A stretch of 64,000 bases of DNA from Lysinibacillus fusiformis (GTDB lineage Bacteria; Bacillota; Bacilli; Bacillales_A; Planococcaceae), in NCBI RefSeq assembly GCF_002845985.1, contig NZ_PDFK01000003.1, forward strand, positions 186,001-250,000, written 5' to 3'. Below the pieces are notes generated by a model, which was not told the origin of the DNA, did no database searches, and was given only the letters and a program-made list of their open reading frames with translations. This document shows positions 31,824 to 41,506 of this stretch, one piece after another. Each line of letters opens with the position of its first letter. The stretch's first letter is position 1. A program made the position numbers and the translations under genes.

Positions 31824-32105
31824 GTCACTTGTACGTTATATTCTTATAGCATTTCTATGATTCTTTGAGTTTTTGGTTGACTGCAACTAGGAAATGAGTA
31901 AAATTAAAAGGCAGTACCATTATATACCTAAACTTAACAGTATGATGAGTAAATAGGTGCTAGGATGCTAGATAGGATGAAGCATGATAGGTTAAGGTTT
32001 GTCATGAAGTTTTGGCAGTCTTTTTCTTTTCGTCTTCTGGATAACCTGTTAAGATGGTAGTAGTGTGACAACAAGTTAGTGTATATGAGAGTGGTGACAA
32101 TCAAG

Positions 32106-33620
32106 ATGGATGAACAGAAAAATGAAAGTACAGAACAGCAGCAGGAGCCGACTCCAGCAGAAGTAAAGCCGGCAGGACAATTTATACAACTGAAACCGTT
32201 TAAATTTATCATGCTAATGTTCTTTACAATCCTTATTACGGCAGGGTTAACGATTTTTGCGTTAACGTTTGGTGATAAGAAAGTAGTAGAAGTGAAAGTT
32301 CCGACTGAACGTGAGGAATTTACAAAATTATATGAAGCATTTGATTTACTGAAAAATAACTATTACCAAGATATTGATGATGAAAAAGTAGTCGATGGTG
32401 CTATTAATGGTATGTTCGATGCATTAGGCGATCCTTATTCTGACTTCATGGTAAAGGAAGAAGCAGATCAATTTAATTCTGGTTTATCTTCTAGCTTCCA
32501 AGGAATTGGAGCGGAAATCCAAGAGCGTAATGGTTATATTACAGTTGTGTCACCTATCAAAAATTCTCCTGCAGAAAAGGCAGGCTTATTACCAAAAGAT
32601 ATCATCTTAACGGTTGATGGGAAAAGCATTCAAGGCTTGAGTGCAACAGAAGCGGTTGCTTTAATTCGCGGTGAGAAAGGAACACCAGTGAAATTAACGG
32701 TGAAACGCGGCGAAAACACAGAGGCTATTCACATGACCATTGTTCGTGATGAAATCCCAGTAGAAACAGTTTATGGGGAAATGCTCGATGGCAATATTGC
32801 CCATATTCAAATTACATCATTTAGTGAACAAACAACGAAAGAGCTTGAAAAAATCCTTGCTGAGTATGAAGGCAAAGGAATGAAAGGCATTGTTTTAGAT
32901 TTACGTCAAAATCCTGGTGGCTATTTAACGGCTGCTGTCGATATTTCTAATTTCTTTGTACCAGAAGGAAAAGCGATTGTTCAGGTACAAGAAAAAGATG
33001 CAGAGCCTCAGATTACTAATGCCATTGCAGGTAAAAAATATAACCTACCAATTACAGTACTTGTCGATAGTGGTAGTGCCTCTGCCTCTGAGATTTTAGC
33101 AGGTGCATTAAAAGAATCTGTAGGTGCCAAAGTTGTAGGTGAAACATCCTTCGGTAAAGGGACTGTCCAAAATGTAACACCATTAAAAGACGGCTCTAAT
33201 CTGAAATTTACAACAGGTAAATGGTTAACACCGAATGGGAACTGGATTAACGAAAAAGGCATTGAACCTGATGTCAAAGTTGGTTATCCATCGTATGCTA
33301 CTTTACCTTACTTGAATGCCTCTTTAGAAATGAAGACAGGCTTACAGTCGGACTCTGTAAAAGCAGCGGAGGAGATGCTTCAAGTGCTAGGGTATGAGCC
33401 TGGTGAAATAGATGGTATTTTCGATGACAATACTGCACGTGCTGTAGAAAAACTACAAGCAGCGAATAACCTTGAAGAAACAGGTATTTTAACAGGCAAT
33501 ACAACGTATGCGTTAATGGATGCTTTACGTGCAAAAATGAAAGCCGATGATCCTCAGTTATTAAAAGCGAAAGAGCTTCTTTCAGGAACAGCCGAAAAAA
33601 CAGAGGACACAACAAACTAA
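32106..33620 (+). CDS. S41-family C-terminal processing peptidase (CtpB-like)
   Basis: ATG 32106 is preferred to an ATG nine codons upstream because an AGAGTGG-type ribosome binding site fits it. The 504-residue protein has a cytoplasmic tail, one membrane helix (about 34-56), a helical cap, a PDZ domain (about 105-190, with SSSFQGIGAEIQERNGYI), the S41 peptidase core with catalytic Ser in DSGSASASEILAGAL and Lys in TSFGKGTVQ, and a C-terminal peptidoglycan-binding domain (about 415-475, LGYEPGEIDGIFDDNTARAVEKLQ). It should act outside the membrane, in cell-wall or sporulation signalling. Terminator follows. Confidence 0.95.
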   Translation: MDEQKNESTEQQQEPTPAEVKPAGQFIQLKPFKFIMLMFFTILITAGLTIFALTFGDKKVVEVKVPTEREEFTKLYEAFDLLKNNYYQDIDDEKVVDGAINGMFDALGDPYSDFMVKEEADQFNSGLSSSFQGIGAEIQERNGYITVVSPIKNSPAEKAGLLPKDIILTVDGKSIQGLSATEAVALIRGEKGTPVKLTVKRGENTEAIHMTIVRDEIPVETVYGEMLDGNIAHIQITSFSEQTTKELEKILAEYEGKGMKGIVLDLRQNPGGYLTAAVDISNFFVPEGKAIVQVQEKDAEPQITNAIAGKKYNLPITVLVDSGSASASEILAGALKESVGAKVVGETSFGKGTVQNVTPLKDGSNLKFTTGKWLTPNGNWINEKGIEPDVKVGYPSYATLPYLNASLEMKTGLQSDSVKAAEEMLQVLGYEPGEIDGIFDDNTARAVEKLQAANNLEETGILTGNTTYALMDALRAKMKADDPQLLKAKELLSGTAEKTEDTTN

Positions 33621-33626
33621 CAATGT

Positions 33627-33674
33627 AGCTGTCGCAACGGTCGTCTTTCACGGCATTTGCGACAGCTTTTTTTA
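33627..33674 (+). terminator. Terminator of the S41 peptidase gene
   Basis: AGCTGTCGCAA and TTGCGACAGCT form a perfect 11-bp stem, followed by seven T. Confidence 0.85.
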
Positions 33675-33685
33675 TAGGAGGAAAA

Positions 33686-34591
33686 ATGATGAAAGATGTA
33701 TACCTATTTAGTGGCTTTTTAGGGAGTGGCAAAACATCCATGCTTACGGATGTCATTCGCCAATTAAAAGAAAAGAATCTAAAGCCTGCAGTTATTATGA
33801 ATGAGCTAGGAAAGCTGCCATTTGATTCACAGGCAGTGGAGAAAGATATCCCGCTCAAGGAGATGCTAGAGGGCTGTATTTGCTGTTCAGGTGCTGAAAA
33901 AACGGAGGCACAAATTCAATCTCTTCTATTAGATAGTGATTTTGATGTATTAATTATTGAAACAACGGGAGCTGCTCATCCTGTGGAAGCATTAGATGCT
34001 GTGTATTCACCACTTTTTGCAGATCAGTTAAATGTCAAAGGCATTATCACAGTGGCTGATTCCAAGCTCTGGCTGCACCGTGATACGTTAACACCGCAAG
34101 TACGCTCTTTATTTATGGAGCAAATTCGACATGCGCACTTATTATTAGCAAATAAAACAGATTTATTAACAGAGGCAGAGCAAGGACAAGTGGTCTACGA
34201 ACTCCAAGGCTTAAATCCACATGCCTTTATTTTGCAAACAACGAATGGGCGAGTCCCACTTCACTTACTTGAAGGCTTAAAGGCAACGGCACAGGTTGAT
34301 AAAGCTGACATTGTCAAAGCGCCAATAGCCTCCATGCAGCTTGGCTCACGCTTAGTGGAATTCACAGATAGCGAATTTACACAGGAGCAATTTGAAGATT
34401 GGATTCGTACATTACCAGAAACGATTTATCGTATGAAGGGCTATGTGCCGATTGAGGGCATTAAAAATCCGATGCTGTTTCAATATGCTTATGGAATGGT
34501 CCAATGGCTCCCTGAGTATATCAAAATGCCAGCAAAACTTGTCATTATTGGAGAAAATGTCAGTTCTTTACCTATCATTGGGGGACAATGA
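33686..34591 (+). CDS. COG0523/CobW-family GTP-binding metallochaperone
   Basis: A 301-residue G3E GTPase. Walker A is GFLGSGKTS (11-18), the metal-binding CxCC motif is C-I-C-C (64-67), the guanine motif is NKTDLL, and the C-terminal CobW_C-like domain starts at about residue 205. These proteins deliver Zn2+ or other metals to apo-enzymes. AGGAGG before two tandem ATG codons; either could start it. There is no Zur box visible in front. It is preceded by a terminator, so it is transcribed from its own promoter or by readthrough. Confidence 0.9.
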   Translation: MMKDVYLFSGFLGSGKTSMLTDVIRQLKEKNLKPAVIMNELGKLPFDSQAVEKDIPLKEMLEGCICCSGAEKTEAQIQSLLLDSDFDVLIIETTGAAHPVEALDAVYSPLFADQLNVKGIITVADSKLWLHRDTLTPQVRSLFMEQIRHAHLLLANKTDLLTEAEQGQVVYELQGLNPHAFILQTTNGRVPLHLLEGLKATAQVDKADIVKAPIASMQLGSRLVEFTDSEFTQEQFEDWIRTLPETIYRMKGYVPIEGIKNPMLFQYAYGMVQWLPEYIKMPAKLVIIGENVSSLPIIGGQ

Positions 34592-35035
34592 ATAAATTTG
34601 ATAATCTACGAAATGTTGCATATGTACGTCATATGTAGCTTTACGCAGGTTATTTTATTTTTATGTAAATGAATTGTAATGCCTTTGTAACATAACTGTA
34701 ATATTGAATAGCAATAAACACGCGACACTAGCTATCTCTAGGTCTATTCCATAATTGAAGGTAAGAAAATAGGCTGAGAATCTAGTGCATAAAACCATCA
34801 TTTTTTATTCATTTTAGATGCGTATTTTCGAAAATAGTAACGAGTTTAAGAGGGGTGTCAACCCTCTTTCAAACGTAAGTATTTCATAGATTGGCGAAAA
34901 CTAGTAAAAAATAGTGCAAAAAAAACGCGATTTTTCGCGCATTTCTTTCTTCGTTGGAGACGTTAGCAAATGTTGGTAAGATTTTTATGAAAATCATCCT
35001 TTACGATTAGTTGCAGAGAAGGAGGAATTGCAAAC
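34592..35035. other. Gene-free stretch, 444 bases
   Basis: No reading frame is supported. Two small hairpins are visible: AGAGGG...CCCTCT followed by TTC at about 34850, and CGCGA...TCGCG followed by CATTTCTTTC at about 34930. Either may end transcription from the upstream GTPase gene. The remainder presumably carries the promoter of the CAP-domain gene. Confidence 0.4.
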
Positions 35036-35722
35036 ATGAAAAAAACACTCACTGCAATTTGTGCAACAATTCTTTTAGCAGCTCCAATTCAAATAGCTTC
35101 AGCTGCTGCTAATACAACAGAAGGGGATTCTGTACAGCAATCAACGAACTGTAAAGTTTATTATTATAAATGGTCAAACAATCATAAGTGGAATATCAAA
35201 TTACCACAGGCATCTACACCATCTAAAGAGGTGCCAACAACAAATAATAATACACAACCAACGCCAAATAATAATCAATCATCACAAAACGAAAAACCAG
35301 CAACACCACCAGCTACTTCAACACCATCAACAACAACTTCAGATGTGAACGCATTTGAACAGGAAGTAGTAAAATTAACAAACGCTGAGCGTACAAAAGC
35401 TGGTTTATCACCACTTCAAACAGATGCGAAATTAATGGCTGCAGCTCGTGAAAAATCACAAGATATGCAAACAAACAAGTATTTCTCACATACAAGTCCA
35501 ACATTCGGTTCACCATTTGATCGTATGAAAGCTTTAGGCATCACTTATAAAGGTGCTGGAGAAAACATTGCTCAAGGTCAACGTTCACCACAAGAAGTAG
35601 TACAAGCGTGGATGGACTCACCAGGTCACCGTGCGAACATTTTAAATGGTAAATTTACGCACATCGGTGTAGGTTACGTGAAATCAGGTAACTACTGGAC
35701 ACAACAATTTATTCAAAAATAA
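35036..35722 (+). CDS. Secreted CAP-domain (SCP/YkwD-like) protein
   Basis: Signal peptide MKKTLTAICATILLAAPIQIASA is followed by a short aromatic region (KVYYYKWSNNHKWN), a low-complexity Asn/Thr/Pro/Gln linker (about 60-105) and a CAP domain to the end (about 108-228): VVKLTNAERTKAGLSPLQTDAKL, YFSHTSPTFGSPFDRMKALG, GENIAQGQRSPQEVVQAWMDSPGHRANILNGKFTHIGVGY. CAP domains of this bacterial group occur in spore or biofilm surface proteins; no catalytic role is established. GGAGGAATTGCAAAC ATG start. Confidence 0.95.
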   Translation: MKKTLTAICATILLAAPIQIASAAANTTEGDSVQQSTNCKVYYYKWSNNHKWNIKLPQASTPSKEVPTTNNNTQPTPNNNQSSQNEKPATPPATSTPSTTTSDVNAFEQEVVKLTNAERTKAGLSPLQTDAKLMAAAREKSQDMQTNKYFSHTSPTFGSPFDRMKALGITYKGAGENIAQGQRSPQEVVQAWMDSPGHRANILNGKFTHIGVGYVKSGNYWTQQFIQK

Positions 35723-35737
35723 TCACTGCTTACACAA

Positions 35738-35783
35738 AAGATACCTGATAAGTCTCTAATGGCTTATCGGGTATCTTTTTTTA
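35738..35783 (+). terminator. Terminator of the CAP-domain gene
   Basis: GATACCTGATAAG and CTTATCGGGTATC form a 13-bp stem (one mismatch pair) followed by TTTTTTT. Confidence 0.85.
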
Positions 35784-35973
35784 TTTGCAAAAGTTAAATG
35801 CTAATGGACTGTTTAATTATTGAGCAAATCACAGGCTTCATCACTCATACATCAACCTTTATCGTCCAACTTTTAAATTTTATCGTCTAACCATCAAAAT
35901 GATAGTTTTTAAACTATGTTTTTGGGGAATTACTAAATTAGTAGTAGGTAAAAAGTAGGGAAGGGTGAGGTTG

Positions 35974-38928
35974 ATGAAAAAGCCGAATTTATTAAAGCAA
36001 TTTTTTGCAAGAGAAGAAAGTACACAGGCAATAGCGCTGGCTACAGTTCAAGATCATCGTTTATTCTCATATGCCATGTCCTTTGCGAAGTATCACCCTG
36101 ATATGATGATTGTCTTTGCAGCGGATGGAGAAATTATTTATGTAAATCAAGAGGCACTCTATCAACTATTACACTATCGACCAAGCCATGCAGAGGATTT
36201 TAAGCGAATTTTGACGGTCCCTGATTATAAGCGGCTAAAAAGAGCATTCAACCAAACATTGCGGGGGAAATCGGTCAAAATTGATATAGAAAGGCTACAG
36301 CATCAAGGTCAACAGCTAAGCCTTGTACTAACATTTATACCGATTAAAAATGGTGAGGATCAGGCAGAGGGGCTTTATTTAATTATTGAAGATATGTCTA
36401 CCTATTCTGCGATGAAGCATCAATTATTGCTTCATGAAAAGCATTTAAATTATGCTCAGCATATTGCCGCAGTAGGGAGCTGGGAATACTTTATTCAGCA
36501 TGACAAGCTGTATTGCTCCGATAATTTTTATCAAATTTTTGGCTTTAGCCGTTCAGAAAACGACGGTATTGATCGAGCTTTCCAATTCATCCATCCAGAT
36601 GACCATGAAAAGACCTACGATGCATTTAACAATGCCCGAAAAGGCATCAACTTGAATAGTGAATTTCGAATATATCATGGTGAAACTCATGATTTGCGTT
36701 ATGTACAAGCAGCGGCAGAAGTAACTTGGAAGGATAATAAGCCCTTTAAGATGGTTGGGGTTGTAAAGGATCAGACAGCTTTTAAACTGCTTGAGCAGGC
36801 ATTAAATGATACACTCGCCAACTATCATTATATTTTTAATCATTTAGATGCGGGGATTTGGATGCGAGATTCCATTCGGGGAACAATGCTTTTTGCCTCA
36901 AAAGGGCTAGAGGGAATTTTAGGCATTCCACTAGCGAAGCTTTACGAAGACGCCGAAGTATGGATTAACATGATTCACCCTGCACATCGCGAGGAGGTAC
37001 TAGCGTACACCGATTATCTTGCTATCGGCAAGAGCTACCAAGTGATTTATCGTATTTTTACAGGTGAAAACCAAACAAAATGGTTGCTTGAGCAAATTGT
37101 ACCGAGACTCGATGAGAAGGGAGAAGTAAATCAAATTTTTGGCTTAGTAACGGATATTACAAAGGAGGTTGAACGAGAAAAGAAGCTCAATTATTTAGTG
37201 TACTATGATGAATTGACAGGCTTACCAAATCAATTGAGCTTGCATGATAAAGTGGACACGCTCTGTTCGGCAGGCGAGCCATTTGCCCTTCTCTATATTT
37301 CCATTAATCGTTTTCATGTGCTAAATAATGCATTAGGTTCACAAATCGGTGATGAGCTTCTTCGAGTGGTGACCCAGCATTTTGCCAAGCTTCTCGATGA
37401 TACTAGTTACTTGGCACGCCTAGACCATCAGCATTTTATTTTGGTAATGAAAAAATATGTGAGTAAACAGCATATTTACGCATTGGCTAATCGTTTACTG
37501 AAAATCTTTGATACCGCTCTGACGATTAAAGACTATCAATTGCATCTCTCTGCTAGCATTGGCATTGTTTTTTATCCTGAGGAAGGTAGAAAGAGAAATA
37601 TCTTATTAGAAAATGCTTACTCTGCTTTGTGCTATGCGAAGCAACAAGGGCGCAATCGTTTTCATATTTATGCCTTTACAGAAGATATTACTTCCTATAA
37701 GCAATATGTGCTAGATCGTGATATGCGTCAAGCGATGTTAAATGAAGAATTTGAGCTATATTTTCAGCCATTGGTAGAGCCACAAAAAGGCAATATTTAT
37801 GGAGCAGAGGCGTTAATTCGTTGGCATCATAAAGAATGGGGGCTTGTGTCACCTGGTGAATTTATCCCTTTAGCGGAAGAAAATCATATGATCCATATTA
37901 TTACAGATTGGGTCATTAAAAAAGCATGTGCTTTCTTGCGGAAATGGAAGCAAGATGGGCATGTACTGCGTACGATTAACATCAAAATTTCACCTATTCG
38001 TTTGATGAAAAGGGGCTTTGTCCCATTTCTTCAGGAGCAATTGCAGCTCAATGAAATCCCTGCTCACTATTTACAATTAGAAATTACAGAAAGGACCATT
38101 TTAAAAAATAGCGCAAGTGTTATGACGGTATTAAAGGAATTGCAAGAACTTGGTGTCAAAATTGCTATTGGTGATTTTGGAACAGGCTATTCATCGTTAG
38201 AATCATTGCGCACGTTTCAGCCAACAACGCTTCATATCTATGAGGCGTTTATTCGGCAAATTCGCCATGATCATCCTATTGAAAATGGGCTTATCTCAAC
38301 AACGATCTATTTAGCAAAAATGCTAGGTATTCAAGTAGTGGCAAAAGGGGTCGAAAGCTATGATCAATATATTTTTTTAAAGCAGCATGAATGTCATTAT
38401 CTACAAGGAAGCATCTATTCAAAAGCAGTTCCTGCGAAGGCTTTTGAAAAAATGCTAGCTAAAGGCTTCTTGGAACCGCCGAAAGCAATTGTCCATCACA
38501 AGCCAGCTGTGGAGCGTCGCAAGTATTTTCGCTTTCATTTCCCAGCCTATGTGAAGGGCTCTATGACTATTATCGAAATGAACCAGCAAAAGCTTGCTAT
38601 CGGTCATACGCCAATCGTCATTGAAAATATTAGCTTAGGGGGAATGAAGATTCGCTCTACACTGAAGCTACCAATCAATCAAACGATGAAGTTTCAATTT
38701 AACTTTGTGTTGATGAACCAGTCATTTACTATAGAAGGTACATTTAGATGGACATTAGAGGAAAAGTATCAAATTTATTCATACGGAGTAGCCTTCAATC
38801 TAACGCAGGAAAATGAGGGGAAATTAGCGCCTATCATCAATCGTATGACAGCTTTGCATAATCAGCATGAAAAAATAGAGGGGACGCCCTTTATCTATGA
38901 AGATATTGAAGCTTATTTTAAAAAATAA
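35974..38928 (+). CDS. PAS-GGDEF-EAL-PilZ protein with degenerate GGDEF and EAL, intact PilZ
   Basis: ATG 35974 behind GGGAAGGGTGAGG; about 984 residues. Three PAS-type sensing regions (about 25-395) are followed by a GGDEF fold (about 405-560) in which the motif reads LDHQHF instead of GGDEF, and an EAL fold (about 585-830). EAL is present as E612-A-L, but first Asp of the DDFGTG loop is Gly733, the LKxD motif reads LHIY (753-756), the AEGVE Glu is Lys791, and the Asn of the NxS motif is Lys. Catalysis is therefore unlikely. The C-terminal PilZ domain (about 848-960) has the RxxxR motif (RKYFR) and NISLGG (matching N/DxSxxG), so it can bind c-di-GMP. It is probably a c-di-GMP effector. Confidence 0.9.
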   Translation: MKKPNLLKQFFAREESTQAIALATVQDHRLFSYAMSFAKYHPDMMIVFAADGEIIYVNQEALYQLLHYRPSHAEDFKRILTVPDYKRLKRAFNQTLRGKSVKIDIERLQHQGQQLSLVLTFIPIKNGEDQAEGLYLIIEDMSTYSAMKHQLLLHEKHLNYAQHIAAVGSWEYFIQHDKLYCSDNFYQIFGFSRSENDGIDRAFQFIHPDDHEKTYDAFNNARKGINLNSEFRIYHGETHDLRYVQAAAEVTWKDNKPFKMVGVVKDQTAFKLLEQALNDTLANYHYIFNHLDAGIWMRDSIRGTMLFASKGLEGILGIPLAKLYEDAEVWINMIHPAHREEVLAYTDYLAIGKSYQVIYRIFTGENQTKWLLEQIVPRLDEKGEVNQIFGLVTDITKEVEREKKLNYLVYYDELTGLPNQLSLHDKVDTLCSAGEPFALLYISINRFHVLNNALGSQIGDELLRVVTQHFAKLLDDTSYLARLDHQHFILVMKKYVSKQHIYALANRLLKIFDTALTIKDYQLHLSASIGIVFYPEEGRKRNILLENAYSALCYAKQQGRNRFHIYAFTEDITSYKQYVLDRDMRQAMLNEEFELYFQPLVEPQKGNIYGAEALIRWHHKEWGLVSPGEFIPLAEENHMIHIITDWVIKKACAFLRKWKQDGHVLRTINIKISPIRLMKRGFVPFLQEQLQLNEIPAHYLQLEITERTILKNSASVMTVLKELQELGVKIAIGDFGTGYSSLESLRTFQPTTLHIYEAFIRQIRHDHPIENGLISTTIYLAKMLGIQVVAKGVESYDQYIFLKQHECHYLQGSIYSKAVPAKAFEKMLAKGFLEPPKAIVHHKPAVERRKYFRFHFPAYVKGSMTIIEMNQQKLAIGHTPIVIENISLGGMKIRSTLKLPINQTMKFQFNFVLMNQSFTIEGTFRWTLEEKYQIYSYGVAFNLTQENEGKLAPIINRMTALHNQHEKIEGTPFIYEDIEAYFKK

Positions 38929-39047
38929 TCCATTTAAAGATGCCCCTCTGTTTTAACGGGCATCTTTTTTATGGCTATGAATCCCCCTATGCAAGCGTTT
39001 GAAAATGGAGAAAAATGTTTATACTCTCCAATAGAGGGGGGCGTTTT

Positions 39048-40481
39048 ATGGATAAAGTGGAGTATATGATGAAAAGCCTACAAAAAGCATTCTACCATTC
39101 CTCGGATTTGACAGTCAGACAAGTAGATTGGCATGAAGGGGATACGGCTATTTTATGCTTTTACGCTTCTCTAGTTGATGCGAAGGAAGTACAAAAAGTA
39201 CTGGATACCATTTATGCCCGTTTAGATACAGATAAACCTTTTTGGAGTGAAACGTTAATTACGACATTGCAAGATTTTTCCTTACCCCAAGCGATTGAAA
39301 GAGTCTGTCAAGGGGAAACGATCGTGATATTGCCTGAAAGGGGAGAGATGCTGACACTTAGCATCATAAATGAGGTGCGTCGAAATCTCGAAGAGCCGAT
39401 CAACGAACATATTCTTCGAGGCTCGCATGAGGGCTTGATTGAGCGTGCAGACACCAATTTAGCTTTGATACGAAAGCGAGTGAATAATCCCGCACTTGTC
39501 GTAAAATCTTTTTCGATTGGCCATCAAACGAAAACAAAGGCCTATTATCTGTATATGGATGGGGTCATACAGCCTGAGACCTTACAGGAGGTTGAAAAGC
39601 GGATTGCAGCGATTCAGATCGACTATTTTTATAGTATTGGTCAATTAAGCGATGCGTTAGAGGATTCGGTGTTATCGCCCTTTCCACAATTGTTAAATAC
39701 AGAGCATCCAGATCGTGTAGTAGCCAATTTAGTGGAGGGCAAGGTCGTGGTCATGACAAATATTTCACCATCTGCTTTAATTGGTCCCGTGACCTTTTTC
39801 TCTTTCTATCAAACACCCGATGATTATAATGGTCGGGTTGTTGTTGGCTCCTTTTATAAAATCGTCCGCTTACTGTCGTTTATAACCGCGGTTTTTTTAC
39901 CAGCTTTTTATATTGCAGTAGTTAGCTTTCATTTTGAGGTACTGCCACTAGAACTAAGTAATCAAGTGAAAAACGATGTGAATGAAATCCCTTATCGACC
40001 ACTAATCGAAGCGCTCATTCTTGAAATTATTATGGAGCTCATTCGAGAATCGAGTATACGTTTGCCGCAATCTGTAGGGCAAACAATTGGAATCGTTGGG
40101 GGGCTAGTAATAGGAGATGCCATCGTTAATGCAGGGTTAGTGTCTAATTTAATGGTCATTGTCGTTGCCTTAACGGCTATTTCAAGCTATGTCGTTCCAT
40201 CCGTTGAATTGAATAGTACCATACGTATGTTACGCTTTCAGTTTATGGTCCTAGCCTCATTGTTTGGGTTTTTAGGGATTGTCATAGGGGTTGTTATTTT
40301 ACTCATTCATCTAATCAGTTTAACTTCTATTAAACAGCCGTATTTTTCACCCATCGTACCTTTTCAGCCAAAAGCGGTGTATAAAATTTTTTTACGCTGG
40401 CCATTCATTAAACCGACTGTGCAAGTTACTTCCTTTGACCCACCAGAGGATGAACAGCTAAAAAATGAGGATACGCCATGA
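39048..40481 (+). CDS. GerA-family spore germination protein (A subunit)
   Basis: ATG 39048 follows GAGGGGGG; 477 residues. The N-terminal cytoplasmic domain contains the family segments VDWHEGDTAILCFYASLVD and SHEGLIERADTNLALIRKRVNNPALVVK; about five membrane helices follow (about 280-430), with FLPAFYIAVVSFHFEVLPLEL and VGGLVIGDAIVNAGLVSNLMVIVVALTAISSYVVP. It forms a germinant receptor with the B and C subunits encoded just downstream, in the spore inner membrane. The operon starts with this gene; the next overlaps by 4 bases. Confidence 0.94.
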   Translation: MDKVEYMMKSLQKAFYHSSDLTVRQVDWHEGDTAILCFYASLVDAKEVQKVLDTIYARLDTDKPFWSETLITTLQDFSLPQAIERVCQGETIVILPERGEMLTLSIINEVRRNLEEPINEHILRGSHEGLIERADTNLALIRKRVNNPALVVKSFSIGHQTKTKAYYLYMDGVIQPETLQEVEKRIAAIQIDYFYSIGQLSDALEDSVLSPFPQLLNTEHPDRVVANLVEGKVVVMTNISPSALIGPVTFFSFYQTPDDYNGRVVVGSFYKIVRLLSFITAVFLPAFYIAVVSFHFEVLPLELSNQVKNDVNEIPYRPLIEALILEIIMELIRESSIRLPQSVGQTIGIVGGLVIGDAIVNAGLVSNLMVIVVALTAISSYVVPSVELNSTIRMLRFQFMVLASLFGFLGIVIGVVILLIHLISLTSIKQPYFSPIVPFQPKAVYKIFLRWPFIKPTVQVTSFDPPEDEQLKNEDTP

Positions 40482-41506
40482 AGTTTTCGCTATCTAAGGC
40501 TCAATTTTTTTTAGTACTATTTATTATTCAAACAGGTGTCGTCTATATTGCCTTCCAAACCCCTTTAATCATTTACAGTCAACATAATGCTTGGCTCGTT
40601 TTTATTTTAGCAAGTGTCATTCATTATGGTCTGTTGCTCCTGTTTGAACGCTATTATGCCTACTTTTATTTAAATCGATTTTTTTGCTGGGTCTATCAGC
40701 TTTATTGGATTTTATTAGCGGCTGTACTGATTGCCTATATGGGATATGTTTTGGCCACATGGGTATTACCACAAACCCCTGAATGGCTCGTTGTTGTACT
40801 GATTGTCGCACTATCCTTGTATGCCAACCTAGTAAGACCAGAAACGGTCATTAACATCGGTGTCATGCTCATACCAATCATTTTCCTTTTTGTGCTTTTT
40901 TTAATGCTGGCGATTCCCGATTTAACATGGAGTAATCTATTTCCTATTGAATGGAATCATATGAGACAAATCATGGGGGGCTTGATTCATAGTACCTATG
41001 CTTTTTTTGGCATTGAAATGTACCTTCTTTATCGACCATTTCTAAAACAAGATACACAGGTGAAAGGGCGGCCTTTATTCATCTACCAACTGGTCATTTT
41101 TGTATTTTATTTGATTTCCGTGCTTTTTACGCAAATGTTCTTTGCCTTAGATGAAATCAAGTTGATCCCAGAGCCGATTATGTATATTTTAAAATCACAG
41201 GAAGTGACATTTGTTAAACGACTTGATATTTTCTTCGTCTATATTTGGCTATCATGGTCTATTGTCACGGTCATGATTTTTGGTCTGTCCTTTCGAGTGC
41301 TGTATCTTTCAAAAAAAAGGAAGCATCCGAAATGGAGTATTATTATCTACCATCTTTTACTGGCAATACTACCGCTCTTTATGATGCAATTTCAGCGCAT
41401 TGAGTTTATTAAAAATTCTTTGCACTATGTATTATTCTTTTTTACTTTTCTACTACCGCTCATCATTATCTGTTGGAATAAATGGAGGGGAAAACGTGTA
41501 TCGTAA
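40478..41506 (+). CDS. GerAB/spore germination permease (B subunit)
   Basis: 342 residues, ten hydrophobic helices of the amino acid/polyamine/organocation fold used by germinant receptor B subunits. Family-type sequence includes TGVVYIAFQTPLI in helix 1 and GGLIHSTYAFFGIEMYLLYRPFL in the middle. The start ATG overlaps the stop of the A subunit gene (ATGA), and the C subunit gene begins 11 bases before its end, so the three are translationally coupled. The germinant is not deducible. Confidence 0.92.
   Translation: MKFSLSKAQFFLVLFIIQTGVVYIAFQTPLIIYSQHNAWLVFILASVIHYGLLLLFERYYAYFYLNRFFCWVYQLYWILLAAVLIAYMGYVLATWVLPQTPEWLVVVLIVALSLYANLVRPETVINIGVMLIPIIFLFVLFLMLAIPDLTWSNLFPIEWNHMRQIMGGLIHSTYAFFGIEMYLLYRPFLKQDTQVKGRPLFIYQLVIFVFYLISVLFTQMFFALDEIKLIPEPIMYILKSQEVTFVKRLDIFFVYIWLSWSIVTVMIFGLSFRVLYLSKKRKHPKWSIIIYHLLLAILPLFMMQFQRIEFIKNSLHYVLFFFTFLLPLIIICWNKWRGKRVS

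Noticed and set aside
33298-33858. 186-codon minus-strand frame across the S41 protease and GTPase genes
   Set aside because: It is antisense to two well-supported genes and crosses a strong terminator.
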